NCBI RefSeq assembly: GCF_011064615.1
Contig: NZ_JAALJH010000067.1
Coordinates: 1-50,305, forward strand
Reading direction: 5' to 3'
Source: Aquisphaera insulae
GTDB taxonomy: Bacteria; Planctomycetota; Planctomycetia; Isosphaerales; Isosphaeraceae
DNA: 50,305 nt
Part shown: positions 24,782 to 33,290 of the stretch, in pieces
Layout: each line of letters starts with the position of its first letter
How positions within the stretch are numbered: position 1 is the stretch's first letter
The notes under the pieces: model-generated
Told to the model about the DNA's origin: nothing
The model's input: the letters and a program-made list of their open reading frames with translations, nothing else
The model's database searches: none
Position numbers and translations under genes: made by a program

Positions 24782-26662
24782 CTACACGCGCCGGATGGTG
24801 ACGATCGAGGACCATGCGGATTTGCCGGAGGTATCGGTGGCGCGAACCCGAACCTTGTGCTTGCCCATCGTGAGGGCATCGACCCCGTAGCTCCACGAGA
24901 ATTGTGGCGAGGTCTCGGCACCGACCAGGTTGCCGTCGACGTAGAGGCTCACCAGGGCCACGGCCACGTTGTCCGTCGCGTTGCCCGCGATCACGATGCT
25001 ACCGGTCGAGTACTTCGCGTTCATCTTCGGCGCGATGAGCTTGACCTTGGGAGGCTTGCGATCGACGACGTTCTTGACGACGACGGAGTGCTGATCCGTG
25101 GACGATGATCCATCGGCATAGTGCGCGATCACCTGCAACGTGTGCGGACCATCCTTCTGCTTCTTGGTGTTCCAGGAGAAGCGGAATGGCGCCTTGTTGC
25201 TCGTCCCAATCTGGACACCATCAATCAGGTACTGGACATTCGCTGGCGTCCCGTTAACGGCCTGGACCGAGACCCCAACAACCCCCTTGACCGTCGCCCC
25301 GTCGCCCGGGGAGTTGAGCGCCAAACTCGGCTGATCGACGCTCGCGGACGAGACGATCGTCGTCGAGGCCCGATACCGTTCCGTCAGCTGTCCGTCGACG
25401 CCGATCACCGAGCCGATCACCGTGAGGGTATGGCTCCCCGCTCCGAGCGGGCTGAACAGGAAGGCCGTGACGGCGGAGTTGGGGGTGATCTGGGGGGAAT
25501 ATCCTACCGGAGCACCTTCGAGGTAGACGCTGACCTGAGAGACCCCGCCGCTCCAAAAGGAGACCTGTAACGGGAACATCGAGCCGGAAATGACGGTCCC
25601 GCTCGCGGGGCTGACGATCTGCAGGTCCGCACCGCTCGTCAGGTTGACCTGCACCGGCGCGGAGACGCCGACGTTGCCCGACGCATCGAAAGCCTTCACC
25701 ACCAGGGTGTGAGGCCCCAGCGTCGTATGGCCGGTCGTCCAGGCGAGCGTGAAGGGGGATTCCCAGGAGTTGCGGGCGAGCGAGCCGTCGACCCAAAGCT
25801 GGGTGAAGATCACGGACCGGTCGTCGTCCTGGGCCACATTGACGGACACCATGCCGGAGACCGCGTCGCCGTCGTGGAGGCCGGTGATGGCAACATGCGG
25901 CGCCTGATGGTCGGCCGATGGCCCCGCCCAGTAGTCGATCTGGGATTCGACTTGGAGCATCGAGACCGGATTGAGGCTGGCCTGAACCGAGCTCATGAGG
26001 CTGGTCAGCGAGGTTCGATACCAGTTGGTGAGCCCCGCGCCGAGGTAGTATTCGTCGGGAGCGACGAGGGCGCTCCAGGAGGCCGCCGGGGGGACTCCCG
26101 CGTAAACGTTTCCGCCGGGGACCGCGCCATCCAGATCGTGAATCTGGCCGTCGAGTGGTCCGCTCGTCCCGTAGGAGTACTCGTCATAGAGCCGTCCGAA
26201 CGAGTGGCAGAACTCATGGGCGAAGACCGGCCCCATCTGGTCGCCGTTGTAGCTCACCGCGACCGAGCCTCCCGAGCCCCCGTAGGTGGACGCGTTGACG
26301 AGGACCCCGACCACATCCGTCGGGAACCCGGAGGCGTCGACGATCGAGCGAGCCGTCGCCTCGTTGACCACGAGCAACCGCTCGATCGGCCCGCCGGAAT
26401 AGGCTGATCCCAGCGACGTGGTGTTCTCGACCGCGTGAACCCGAATCTGATCCGCCCGGCTCTTGAATGGTTCATAGGTCATGAGCGCCGACGCGGCACG
26501 GTCCACGTCGGCGTGGAACTGGGCCATGTCCGCGTACCTGTCCCCGATGAACGAGATGTCGAGGTAGCCGTCGTGAGGCAGGCCGATCGTGAGCAGGACG
26601 CGCTCCTCCAGCGCATCACACAGGAGGCGAAACCCACGCGCGTGCCGAGATGTGAGGACCAT
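24782..26662 (-). CDS. M64-like secreted metallopeptidase with Ig-like repeats
   Basis: A 626-residue protein. The N-terminus CDALEERVLLT (residues 15-25) resembles the planctomycete LEPR-XLL sorting/anchoring motif. The catalytic domain has AHEFCHSFGRLYDEY: zinc ligands His149 and His153, Glu150, and Asp160 in the HExxHxxxxxxD pattern of IgA-peptidase-like M64 enzymes. From about residue 275 there are at least three Ig/bacterial Big-type domains with repeated motifs such as TQLWVDGSLARNSWESPFTL, VQYLIDGVQIGTSNKAPFRF and VSLYVDGNLVGAETSPQFSW. The ATG at 26662 follows GGGAGGTC; a longer frame to 26728 is not needed. It probably acts outside the cytoplasm on surface or environmental proteins. 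Confidence 0.85.
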   Translation of the reverse strand: MVLTSRHARGFRLLCDALEERVLLTIGLPHDGYLDISFIGDRYADMAQFHADVDRAASALMTYEPFKSRADQIRVHAVENTTSLGSAYSGGPIERLLVVNEATARSIVDASGFPTDVVGVLVNASTYGGSGGSVAVSYNGDQMGPVFAHEFCHSFGRLYDEYSYGTSGPLDGQIHDLDGAVPGGNVYAGVPPAASWSALVAPDEYYLGAGLTNWYRTSLTSLMSSVQASLNPVSMLQVESQIDYWAGPSADHQAPHVAITGLHDGDAVSGMVSVNVAQDDDRSVIFTQLWVDGSLARNSWESPFTLAWTTGHTTLGPHTLVVKAFDASGNVGVSAPVQVNLTSGADLQIVSPASGTVISGSMFPLQVSFWSGGVSQVSVYLEGAPVGYSPQITPNSAVTAFLFSPLGAGSHTLTVIGSVIGVDGQLTERYRASTTIVSSASVDQPSLALNSPGDGATVKGVVGVSVQAVNGTPANVQYLIDGVQIGTSNKAPFRFSWNTKKQKDGPHTLQVIAHYADGSSSTDQHSVVVKNVVDRKPPKVKLIAPKMNAKYSTGSIVIAGNATDNVAVALVSLYVDGNLVGAETSPQFSWSYGVDALTMGKHKVRVRATDTSGKSAWSSIVTIRRV

Positions 26663-27036
26663 TTTCGAGACCTCCCAGGTGTGGAATCCGGGGTAGGACA
26701 CCGATGGCTTCGCGAGAGAGATGCTCAAAGTCCGGGGGAGGGTGCAGCCTCGTCACCTCGAGGGCACCGTCCACGCACCGCCGTCATCGAGCGGGGGGTC
26801 CGGGAACGACTCCGAGTCGAGTCGGGGGCCGTCAACTTCGGTTGCACCGATTCGTGACGCCACAATTCCATGATATCCCGGCGGGAGTCCACATTCTAGC
26901 TGGAGGAGGAGAAAGATCCTCGGCCGGTCGGCTCGGGGCGCGGCGTCCCGGGACTTGCCAGTCGGTCGGAGGGCGGGTCTAATCGGCCCCGTCGGACGAG
27001 GGCCTACGGAGGCAGGGCCTTTCGGGAGCTATCTGC
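26663..27036. other. 374-base divergent gap
   Basis: Regulatory space between the peptidase and the spermidine-synthase-like gene. It contains the ribosome-binding site GGGAG at 27024-27028 and a purine run at 26901-26914 without a usable start after it. No RNA gene or strong promoter is seen. Confidence 0.4.
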
Positions 27037-29292
27037 GTGGAGGTTCGAGTGGGGGACGATCGCGAATCGAGGAAGGCCGTCGGGACGTCGCGGTGGGTCG
27101 AGATCCGCCCGTATCTCGACCTCTTCCTGATCAGCTTCCTGATCCTCTTCGCCGAGTTGGCGTGTATCCGATGGTTTGGCAGCACGGTCGCCTTCCTGAC
27201 GTTCTTCACGAACATCGTCCTGCTGGCGAGCTTCCTCGGCATGTCGATCGGCCTGATGACGGCCTCCGGCCGGTCGGACCTGACGCGAACCTGGCTGCCG
27301 CTGCTGGCGACGGCGGTGGTGATTTCATTGCTGGCGGCTCGAGCCCATGACCACTGGGGCCAACTGGCGATCGAGGTCGGCGGACAGCAGAAGTCGCCGC
27401 AGCAGATCTTCTTCGGGGCGGAGAACTCCGGCCGAAACCCGGCGCAGTTCCTGGTGCCGATCGAGGCGGCTGCGGCCTGCTTCTTCGTCCTCATCGCCGC
27501 GTCCTTCATCGGCCTGGGGCAGGCGATGGGCCGAGCCTTCGACGCCATCCCGGGCCGCATCGCCGCGTACACGACCGACGTCCTGGGGAGCCTGTTCGGG
27601 ATCGCCGCCTTCGGACTCTGTTCCTACCAGGAGTTGCCGGCGTATGCCTGGTTCGCGATCATCGGCGCCGCGGGCATAGGCCTGGTCCGAAACCTGACCT
27701 GGCCGCAAGCGACGGCCCAGTGGGTGCTCCTCCTGGCCCTGGCCTGGACGGCCTACGACGAAGGGCGACGTGCCGAGGTCTTCTGGTCCCCGTACTACAA
27801 GGTCGTCTACGATCCCAGGCTCGGCCTGCTGACGACCAACAACATCGGCCATCAGCAGATGGTGGACGTCCCGAGGACGGGGAGCGCCTACTCGTTGCCC
27901 CATCTCATGGCTCGCGACGCCGGGACTGGGGATTTCGCCGACGTGGCGATCATCGGCGCGGGGTCGGGCAACGACGTGGCGGCGGCCCTGGCCTACGGGG
28001 CGAAATCGGTGGACGCGGTGGAGATCGAGCCCGTCCTCAACGCGATCGGCCGCCGCGACCATCCGGCCCGCCCCTACGGCGATCCTCGCGTGACGATCCG
28101 ACTGGACGACGGGAGGAGCTTCCTCCGCCGGACCGAGAAGACCTTCGACCTGATCAAGTACGCCCTGGTGGACTCGCTCGTGCTCCATTCGGGATATACG
28201 AGCCTCAGGCTCGAAAGCTTCCTGTTCACCGAGGAGGCGATGCGGGACGTGAAGGCTCGGCTCAAGCCGAACGGCGTCTTCCTGATGTGCAATTACTATC
28301 GGCAGGGCTGGGTCATCGGTCGGCTTGTGCAACTGGCGGAGAAGGTCTTCGGGACGAAGCCGCTGGTGATCTCGCTCCCGTATCAGGCGACGATCGACGA
28401 CCGCGCGGCGGGGGGCTTCACCCTGATCCTGGTCGGGGCTTCGGACGGTTCCCCCGTGGCGAAGATCCGCGAGCGGCTGGAAAGGCATGGGGCCTTCTGG
28501 GCGAATGGGGTGCCGTCGAGGAACGGCCCGGTAAATGGGTTCGGCGAGAAGCCCCCGCTCGCAGAAGGGGCAGCGGGCGATTGGCAGAAGATCGCCGAGT
28601 CCGCCGTAAACACTCCCGACGTCGCCCCCTTACCGGCGGATGACTGGCCGTTCCTCTACCTCCGCCGGGCTCGGATTCCTGACCTGAATCTCCGTGGCAT
28701 GGCCATCATCGCGATCCTCTCCGCGTCCCTCCTGATGGCCTTCGCGCCCCGTGGATCGCTGGCTCGGTTCGACGGCCGGATGTTCTTCCTGGGCGCGGGG
28801 TTCATGCTCCTGGAGACGAAGGGCGTGGTCCACATGGCGCTCCTCTTCGGGGCGACGTGGGTGGTCAACTCCCTGGTCTTCTTCTCGATCCTGGTGATGA
28901 TCCTGCTGAGCAATCTCTACGTATCCACCGTCCGGCCGCATAAGCTCTGGCCTTATTACGTCCTGCTGCTGGGCTCGCTGGCGGTTAACGCACTCGTGCC
29001 GATGCACGCCTTCCTGGACCTCCCCGGTACCTGGAAGACCTTGGCATCGTGCGCGGTGGTGTTCGTCCCGGTCTTCTTCGCCGGAGTGATCTTCGCCGCC
29101 ACCTTCCGCGATCGGACGTACCCGGACGTGGCCTTCGGATGGAACGTGGCGGGGGTGGTGCTCGGCGGCCTGAGCGAGAATCTGTCGATGGTGCTCGGCT
29201 TCGATCGCCTGCTGCTCGCGGCCGTGGTCTTCTACGCGATCTCCGTCGTCATGGGTCGGCGGGGTACGGCGTCGGTCCTGGCACCTGCCTGA
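27037..29292 (+). CDS. Membrane-bound spermidine-synthase-like protein
   Basis: A 751-residue protein. Hydrophobic segments flank a soluble SAM-binding domain: about five N-terminal helices (residues 25-240), then ADVAIIGAGSGNDVAAALAY near 302-322, DAVEIEPVLNAIG and LDDGRSFLRRTEKTFDLIKY, then a second membrane block (about 550-745). The central domain matches the polyamine aminopropyltransferase/methyltransferase fold; many such fused membrane proteins are not true spermidine synthases. The start is GTG at 27037 with GGGAG eight bases upstream. It stands alone between a divergent peptidase gene and a convergent NusG-like gene, so the context gives no substrate. Confidence 0.85.
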   Translation: MEVRVGDDRESRKAVGTSRWVEIRPYLDLFLISFLILFAELACIRWFGSTVAFLTFFTNIVLLASFLGMSIGLMTASGRSDLTRTWLPLLATAVVISLLAARAHDHWGQLAIEVGGQQKSPQQIFFGAENSGRNPAQFLVPIEAAAACFFVLIAASFIGLGQAMGRAFDAIPGRIAAYTTDVLGSLFGIAAFGLCSYQELPAYAWFAIIGAAGIGLVRNLTWPQATAQWVLLLALAWTAYDEGRRAEVFWSPYYKVVYDPRLGLLTTNNIGHQQMVDVPRTGSAYSLPHLMARDAGTGDFADVAIIGAGSGNDVAAALAYGAKSVDAVEIEPVLNAIGRRDHPARPYGDPRVTIRLDDGRSFLRRTEKTFDLIKYALVDSLVLHSGYTSLRLESFLFTEEAMRDVKARLKPNGVFLMCNYYRQGWVIGRLVQLAEKVFGTKPLVISLPYQATIDDRAAGGFTLILVGASDGSPVAKIRERLERHGAFWANGVPSRNGPVNGFGEKPPLAEGAAGDWQKIAESAVNTPDVAPLPADDWPFLYLRRARIPDLNLRGMAIIAILSASLLMAFAPRGSLARFDGRMFFLGAGFMLLETKGVVHMALLFGATWVVNSLVFFSILVMILLSNLYVSTVRPHKLWPYYVLLLGSLAVNALVPMHAFLDLPGTWKTLASCAVVFVPVFFAGVIFAATFRDRTYPDVAFGWNVAGVVLGGLSENLSMVLGFDRLLLAAVVFYAISVVMGRRGTASVLAPA

Positions 29293-29323
29293 CGCCCCTC
29301 GACTTGACGCTACGGGGGCGTCA
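29290..29323. terminator. Bidirectional terminator-like hairpin
   Basis: Perfect 9-bp stem TGACGCCCC / GGGGCGTCA with a 16-base loop. The two ends contain the stop codons of the convergent genes on either side. Confidence 0.6.
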
Positions 29324-29980
29324 ATCCAGGAGCTGTACGACCTGCCAGCCCTCCAGATCGACCGATGCGCCACGGCCCAGGAATCGGACGATTGCGACGA
29401 GGCGTTCGCGAGAGGCCTGACGAAGAACGGTACCCTCGATGCCGGCGAGGGGCCCCGATGCGATCCGGATCCGGGCTCCGGCCGGCGCGGCGGGCTCCGG
29501 CTGGATGCCGAGGCCGGACGCGATCATGATTCGAACCTGTCGCAGGTCATGCTCCAGGGCCGGCTGATCCCCCACGGCGAGGGCTGCAATCAAGCGTCCT
29601 CCGCGGAGCGAGGCGAGTCGATCCTCCTGAGAGCCATACATGAAGAGATAGCCCGGGAAGAGGGGGATGATCGAGCGGACTTTCCGACCCTGCGGAGTCC
29701 AGTGCTCACGGACGACCTGGGGGAGATAATACGCGATCCCATGCTTCAGGAGGTCTCTGGCGACCGCCTTCTCCTGTCGCGACCGCGTATGGAGGCACCA
29801 CCAGGTGATTCCGCATTCCGGAGAAGTCCGCGATCGTCCCGATTTCGATTCGGGCTCGTCCCATAACCACGGCGGGTAGTAATCTGGCTCGGGACGGAGG
29901 ATCGGCATGGAGGTGTCGCCCAGACCGCGCACCGGTAGCAGATTCATCGTGTCCGCTTCATCGGGTCCACAAACGTGCAT
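29321..29980 (-). CDS. NusG/RfaH-like transcription antitermination factor
   Basis: A 219-residue protein with a NusG N-terminal domain (ITWWCLHTRSRQEKAVARDL, then LFPGYLFMY) and a C-terminal KOW domain (GARIRIASGPLAGIEGTVL). The family binds RNA polymerase and raises elongation. Compared with housekeeping NusG it has a Pro/Trp-rich N-terminal extension (PDYYPPWLWDEPESKSGRS), and it does not sit in the secE-rplK cluster, so it is a specialised paralog of the RfaH/UpxY kind, which usually control long polysaccharide operons. Starts at 29980, 29947 and 29908 are all possible; none has a convincing ribosome-binding site. An AT-rich patch at 29965-30025 probably holds its promoter. Confidence 0.82.
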   Translation of the reverse strand: MHVCGPDEADTMNLLPVRGLGDTSMPILRPEPDYYPPWLWDEPESKSGRSRTSPECGITWWCLHTRSRQEKAVARDLLKHGIAYYLPQVVREHWTPQGRKVRSIIPLFPGYLFMYGSQEDRLASLRGGRLIAALAVGDQPALEHDLRQVRIMIASGLGIQPEPAAPAGARIRIASGPLAGIEGTVLRQASRERLVAIVRFLGRGASVDLEGWQVVQLLD

Positions 29981-30062
29981 CCTAAACGACGCATCGGTAA
30001 TTTCCAGGATATTTCAGAAAACAAGCGCCGCGGAGCGTCATTCGTCACGCCCGGGCAACACG

Positions 30063-30959
30063 ATGGGAGTGGGAAGGGTCGTGATCGGGATCCTGAATAT
30101 CAACAAGCCGGTGGGGATCAGCTCGAGGTCGGTCGTGGATCGCGTGGAGCGATTGCTGCCCCGTACGAAGGTCGGTCATGCGGGGACACTGGATCCCCTG
30201 GCCTCCGGAGTGCTGGTCATGGGAGTGGGACGAGCGACGCGGTTGGTCGAGACCATCCAGGAGTTGCCCAAGACCTATCGAGCGACGATCCGGCTCGGCG
30301 GGCGGAGCGACACCCTGGACGCCGACGGCGAGGTCGTCTGGGAGGAATCTGCGCCCATTCCGACGGTCGAGCAGGTGGATTCGGCCCTGAAGACCCAGGT
30401 CGGAACGATCCTCCAGCGGCCGCCCGCGTACTCCGCGATCCGGGTGGGGGGCAAGCGTTCCTACGACCTGGCGCGGGCGGGCCGGGCCACGGAACTCGCC
30501 CCGAGGCCCGTCCGAATCGACCGCGTCGAGAGGCTTTCCTACGAATGGCCTCGGCTCGAGCTGGAGGTGGACTGCGGAGGGGGCACGTATATCCGCTCGA
30601 TCGCCCGGGACGTCGGCGAAGCCCTCGGCTGCGGCGGGTTCATCGAGGTGCTCTGCCGGACCCGCATCGGCATGTTCGCGATCGCCGACTCCCTCAACCC
30701 GGACGACCTGACGGAGGAGAACATCCGCGGATCGCTGCTCTCGCCGCGGGCCGCCGTGTCCCACCTGGCGGCGATCCCCCTGGACGACGTCCAGCTCGGC
30801 CTGGTGGCGAACGGGCGGCCGCTCGACGCCGCGCGGCTCTCGGTGCGGCCGTCGGCCGACGGTGACGTGGCGCTCATCGCGCCGGACGGCTCGCTGGCGG
30901 CGCTCGGGGTGGCGGATCTCGCGATGGGCGCGGTCCGGCCGCGCAAGGTCCTGATCTGA
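30063..30959 (+). CDS. truB: tRNA pseudouridine(55) synthase TruB
   Basis: A 298-residue enzyme converting U55 in the T-loop of tRNAs to pseudouridine. The signature GHAGTLDPLASGVLVMGVGRAT contains the catalytic Asp44. PKTYRATIRLGGRSDTLDADG and RPPAYSAIRVGGKRSYDLAR are family blocks, and a PUA-like C-terminal segment follows (PRAAVSHLAAIPLDD onward). ATG 30063 is given; GTG 30081 (IGILNINKPVG), with a purine-rich leader, matches the usual TruB N-terminus better and may be the real start. The gene is divergent from the NusG-like gene. The usual neighbours rbfA, infB and rpsO are absent. Confidence 0.95.
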   Translation: MGVGRVVIGILNINKPVGISSRSVVDRVERLLPRTKVGHAGTLDPLASGVLVMGVGRATRLVETIQELPKTYRATIRLGGRSDTLDADGEVVWEESAPIPTVEQVDSALKTQVGTILQRPPAYSAIRVGGKRSYDLARAGRATELAPRPVRIDRVERLSYEWPRLELEVDCGGGTYIRSIARDVGEALGCGGFIEVLCRTRIGMFAIADSLNPDDLTEENIRGSLLSPRAAVSHLAAIPLDDVQLGLVANGRPLDAARLSVRPSADGDVALIAPDGSLAALGVADLAMGAVRPRKVLI

Positions 30960-31139
30960 GTCGGGGCGGCCGGAGCCCCTGACCCTCGTCGGACCCTGAA
31001 CCTGCGATCGATCGCGGGTGTCCGAACCGGCGGGCTCGGGGCCTGACTTTCGTTGACGCCCCCGGGCGACTGGCATAAGATTCCCACGACGGGTCGGTGT
31101 CGTGGGTGTGTCCCTTCGCGGAAACGAGGTCAGAACTTC

Positions 31140-32441
31140 TTGATCGATATCAAGCAAACCGAGCGGCCGGATCAGCACGAGCGGGCGATCCTGGTCGGGG
31201 TGATCCTCCCGGAATTCGACGGCAACCCGGAGGACCCTCTCGAGGAGATCCGGGGGCTGGCCAAGACGGCCTCTCTCCAGGTCGTCGGCACGATGCTCCA
31301 GAAGCGTCACCAGGTGGACATCGCCACCTACATCGGGTCGGGTAAGGTGGAGGAGCTCAAGGGGTTGGTGGAGGCCCACGAGGCCGATGTCGTCGTCTTC
31401 GACAACGACCTTGGCCCGGGTCAGACCCGGAACCTGGAACGGGCCCTGGGGGCCAAGGTCGTGGATCGCACCGAGGTGATCCTCGACATCTTCGCCACCC
31501 ATGCGAGGACCCATGAGGCCCACCTCCAGGTGGAGCTCGCCCAGCTCGAATATGCGATGCCGAGGTTGAAGCGAATGTGGACGCACCTCTCTCGCTACAA
31601 GGGGGGTATCGGCGTCCGCGGACCCGGCGAGAAGCAGCTCGAGGAGGACCGGCGGCTGGTCGGCCATCGGATCCAGGAGCTCAAGGCCAAGCTCGCCAAG
31701 ATCCAGGCTCGGAAGGAGCGGGAGGTCGCCGGCCGGGCCGACATCCCCACGATCTCGCTCGTCGGCTACACGAACGCCGGCAAGAGCACCCTCATGAACG
31801 CCCTCACCGGCGCCGGGGTGCTCGTCGAAGACATGCTGTTCGCCACGCTCGACACCCGCACCCGCAAGTGGCGATTCAAGGGGGGCGGTCAGGCGCTCCT
31901 GTCGGATACGGTCGGGTTCATCCGCAATCTGCCGCACGCGCTGGTGGCCTCATTCAAGGCGACCCTGGAAGAGGCCCGCCAGGCCGATCTGCTGCTCCAT
32001 GTCGTCGACGCCTCCAGCCCCGAGGCCGAGAGTCAGGTGAAGGCCGTCGTCGAGGTCCTCAGGGAGCTCGGCCTCGAAGAGCACCCCACGCTCCTGGTCC
32101 TGAACAAGGCGGACCAGGTACCCGACCGCTCGTTCCTGGACGTCCTGCGGGCCCATCACAGGAACTCCGTCACGATCAGCGCTCGCGGCCAGGAAGGCCT
32201 CGACGACCTCGAGTCGGCCGTCCGCGAGGCGTTGCTCGAACGCGAGCTCGAGGCGGAGGTGGAGACGGGGGTCTCCAACGGGAGGGTGCTGGCGTACCTC
32301 GCCCAGCACGCCCAGATCCAGGACCGGGCCTACGACGAGGACCGCGTCATCCTCAAATGCCGGATCCCGCGGCGGTGCCTGAACTATCTCCAGGAGAACG
32401 GGGTCGAGGTCCGCTCCAACGGTCAAAGGATGTATGCATAA
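31140..32441 (+). CDS. hflX: GTPase HflX
   Basis: A 433-residue ribosome-associated GTPase that splits stalled or stressed ribosomes. The N-terminal HflX domain carries DVVVFDNDLGPGQTRNLERA and GGIGVRGPGEKQLEEDRRL. The G domain has VGYTNAGKSTLMNAL (G1), LLSDTVGFIRNLPH (G3) and LLVLNKADQVP (G4). I use the TTG at 31140, preceded by GAGGT at 31126-31130; a frame open to 31053 is upstream of this and does not look like HflX. No hfq lies next to it, unlike in enterobacteria. The stop is followed by a short repeat and a DUF5131 gene. Confidence 0.95.
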   Translation: MIDIKQTERPDQHERAILVGVILPEFDGNPEDPLEEIRGLAKTASLQVVGTMLQKRHQVDIATYIGSGKVEELKGLVEAHEADVVVFDNDLGPGQTRNLERALGAKVVDRTEVILDIFATHARTHEAHLQVELAQLEYAMPRLKRMWTHLSRYKGGIGVRGPGEKQLEEDRRLVGHRIQELKAKLAKIQARKEREVAGRADIPTISLVGYTNAGKSTLMNALTGAGVLVEDMLFATLDTRTRKWRFKGGGQALLSDTVGFIRNLPHALVASFKATLEEARQADLLLHVVDASSPEAESQVKAVVEVLRELGLEEHPTLLVLNKADQVPDRSFLDVLRAHHRNSVTISARGQEGLDDLESAVREALLERELEAEVETGVSNGRVLAYLAQHAQIQDRAYDEDRVILKCRIPRRCLNYLQENGVEVRSNGQRMYA

Positions 32442-32448
32442 AGGAAAC

Positions 32449-32486
32449 GAACCACCGAGGCACAGAGGACACGGAGAAGACACGGA
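32449..32486. repeat. NHRGTEDTE-type short intergenic repeat
   Basis: The spacer after hflX contains the purine-rich tract ACCACCGAGGCACAGAGGAC followed by ACGGAGAAGACACGG. Read on the + strand, one frame gives the peptide NHRGTEDTEKT. Very similar tracts occur between genes in many unrelated bacteria (from memory) and produce spurious NHRGTEDTE proteins. Here only one copy is seen. Confidence 0.6.
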
Positions 32487-32552
32487 AGCGAAGACAATTC
32501 GGACCGAGGGAAGAGATGGGAAACTGAAAAGGAGAGAGAACGAGAGTCCACC

Positions 32553-33290
32553 TTGAGCGAGCGGACGAAGATTGAGTGGACCGACGCCACCTGGAATCCG
32601 ATCCGGGGCTGCACGAGGATCAGCCCCGGATGCGTCCATTGCTATGCCGAGACCTTCGCGGAGCGCTTCCGGGGTGTGCCTGGGCATCCCTATGAGCAGG
32701 GCTTCGACCTGCGGCTGGTCCCGGAGAAGCTCGACGAGCCGCGGCGGCGGAAGTCCCCTCGGATGGTTTTCGTCAACTCGATGAGCGACCTCTTCCACAA
32801 GGACGTCCCCGAAGAGTACATCATCCGGGTTTGCCGGGTCATGCAAGAGGCGAACCGGCACACCTTCCAGGTCCTGACCAAGCGATCCGAGCGGATGCGA
32901 GACCTGCTCCAGGGGCCGCTCGGGTTCGCGGCCGAGGCTCCGCACATCTGGTTCGGCGTGAGCGTGGAAGATCGGAAATACGGCCTCCCCCGCATCGAGC
33001 ACCTTCGCGATGCCCCGGCGGGACTGCGGATGCTCTCGGTCGAGCCGCTCCTGGAGGACCTCGGCACGCTCAACCTGAACGGCATCGGCTGGGTGATCCT
33101 TGGCGGCGAGAGCGGCCCACGCGCCCGGCCGATGGCCATCGAATGGGCGCGCTCCATTCGGGACCAGTGCCAGGAGCAGGGCGTCCCCTTCTTCTTCAAG
33201 CAGTGGGGGGGCGTGCGCAAGGCGAAGGCCGGCAGAGAGCTCGACGGCCGAACTCATGACGAACGGCCGCCCGTCCACGCCGACTCATGA
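32553..33290 (+). CDS. DUF5131 / phage Gp37-Gp68 family protein (radical-SAM-like)
   Basis: A 245-residue protein with the family opening IEWTDATWNPIRGCTRISPG and a cysteine motif C20-x6-C27-x2-C30 (GCTRISPGCVHCYAE), consistent with an iron-sulfur cluster. Further blocks are VFVNSMSDLFH, QVLTKRSERM, WFGVSVED and VILGGESGPRARPM, ending in FFFKQWGG. The family occurs on phages and in chromosomes; its reaction is not established. The start is TTG at 32553 with AGGAGAG some 20 bases upstream and GAGAG closer. No phage genes surround it. The stop overlaps the convergent transporter gene by 6 bases. Confidence 0.87.
   Translation: MSERTKIEWTDATWNPIRGCTRISPGCVHCYAETFAERFRGVPGHPYEQGFDLRLVPEKLDEPRRRKSPRMVFVNSMSDLFHKDVPEEYIIRVCRVMQEANRHTFQVLTKRSERMRDLLQGPLGFAAEAPHIWFGVSVEDRKYGLPRIEHLRDAPAGLRMLSVEPLLEDLGTLNLNGIGWVILGGESGPRARPMAIEWARSIRDQCQEQGVPFFFKQWGGVRKAKAGRELDGRTHDERPPVHADS

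Noticed and set aside
30045..31937. A 630-codon minus-strand open frame
   Set aside because: It is antisense to truB and hflX, both unmistakable genes.
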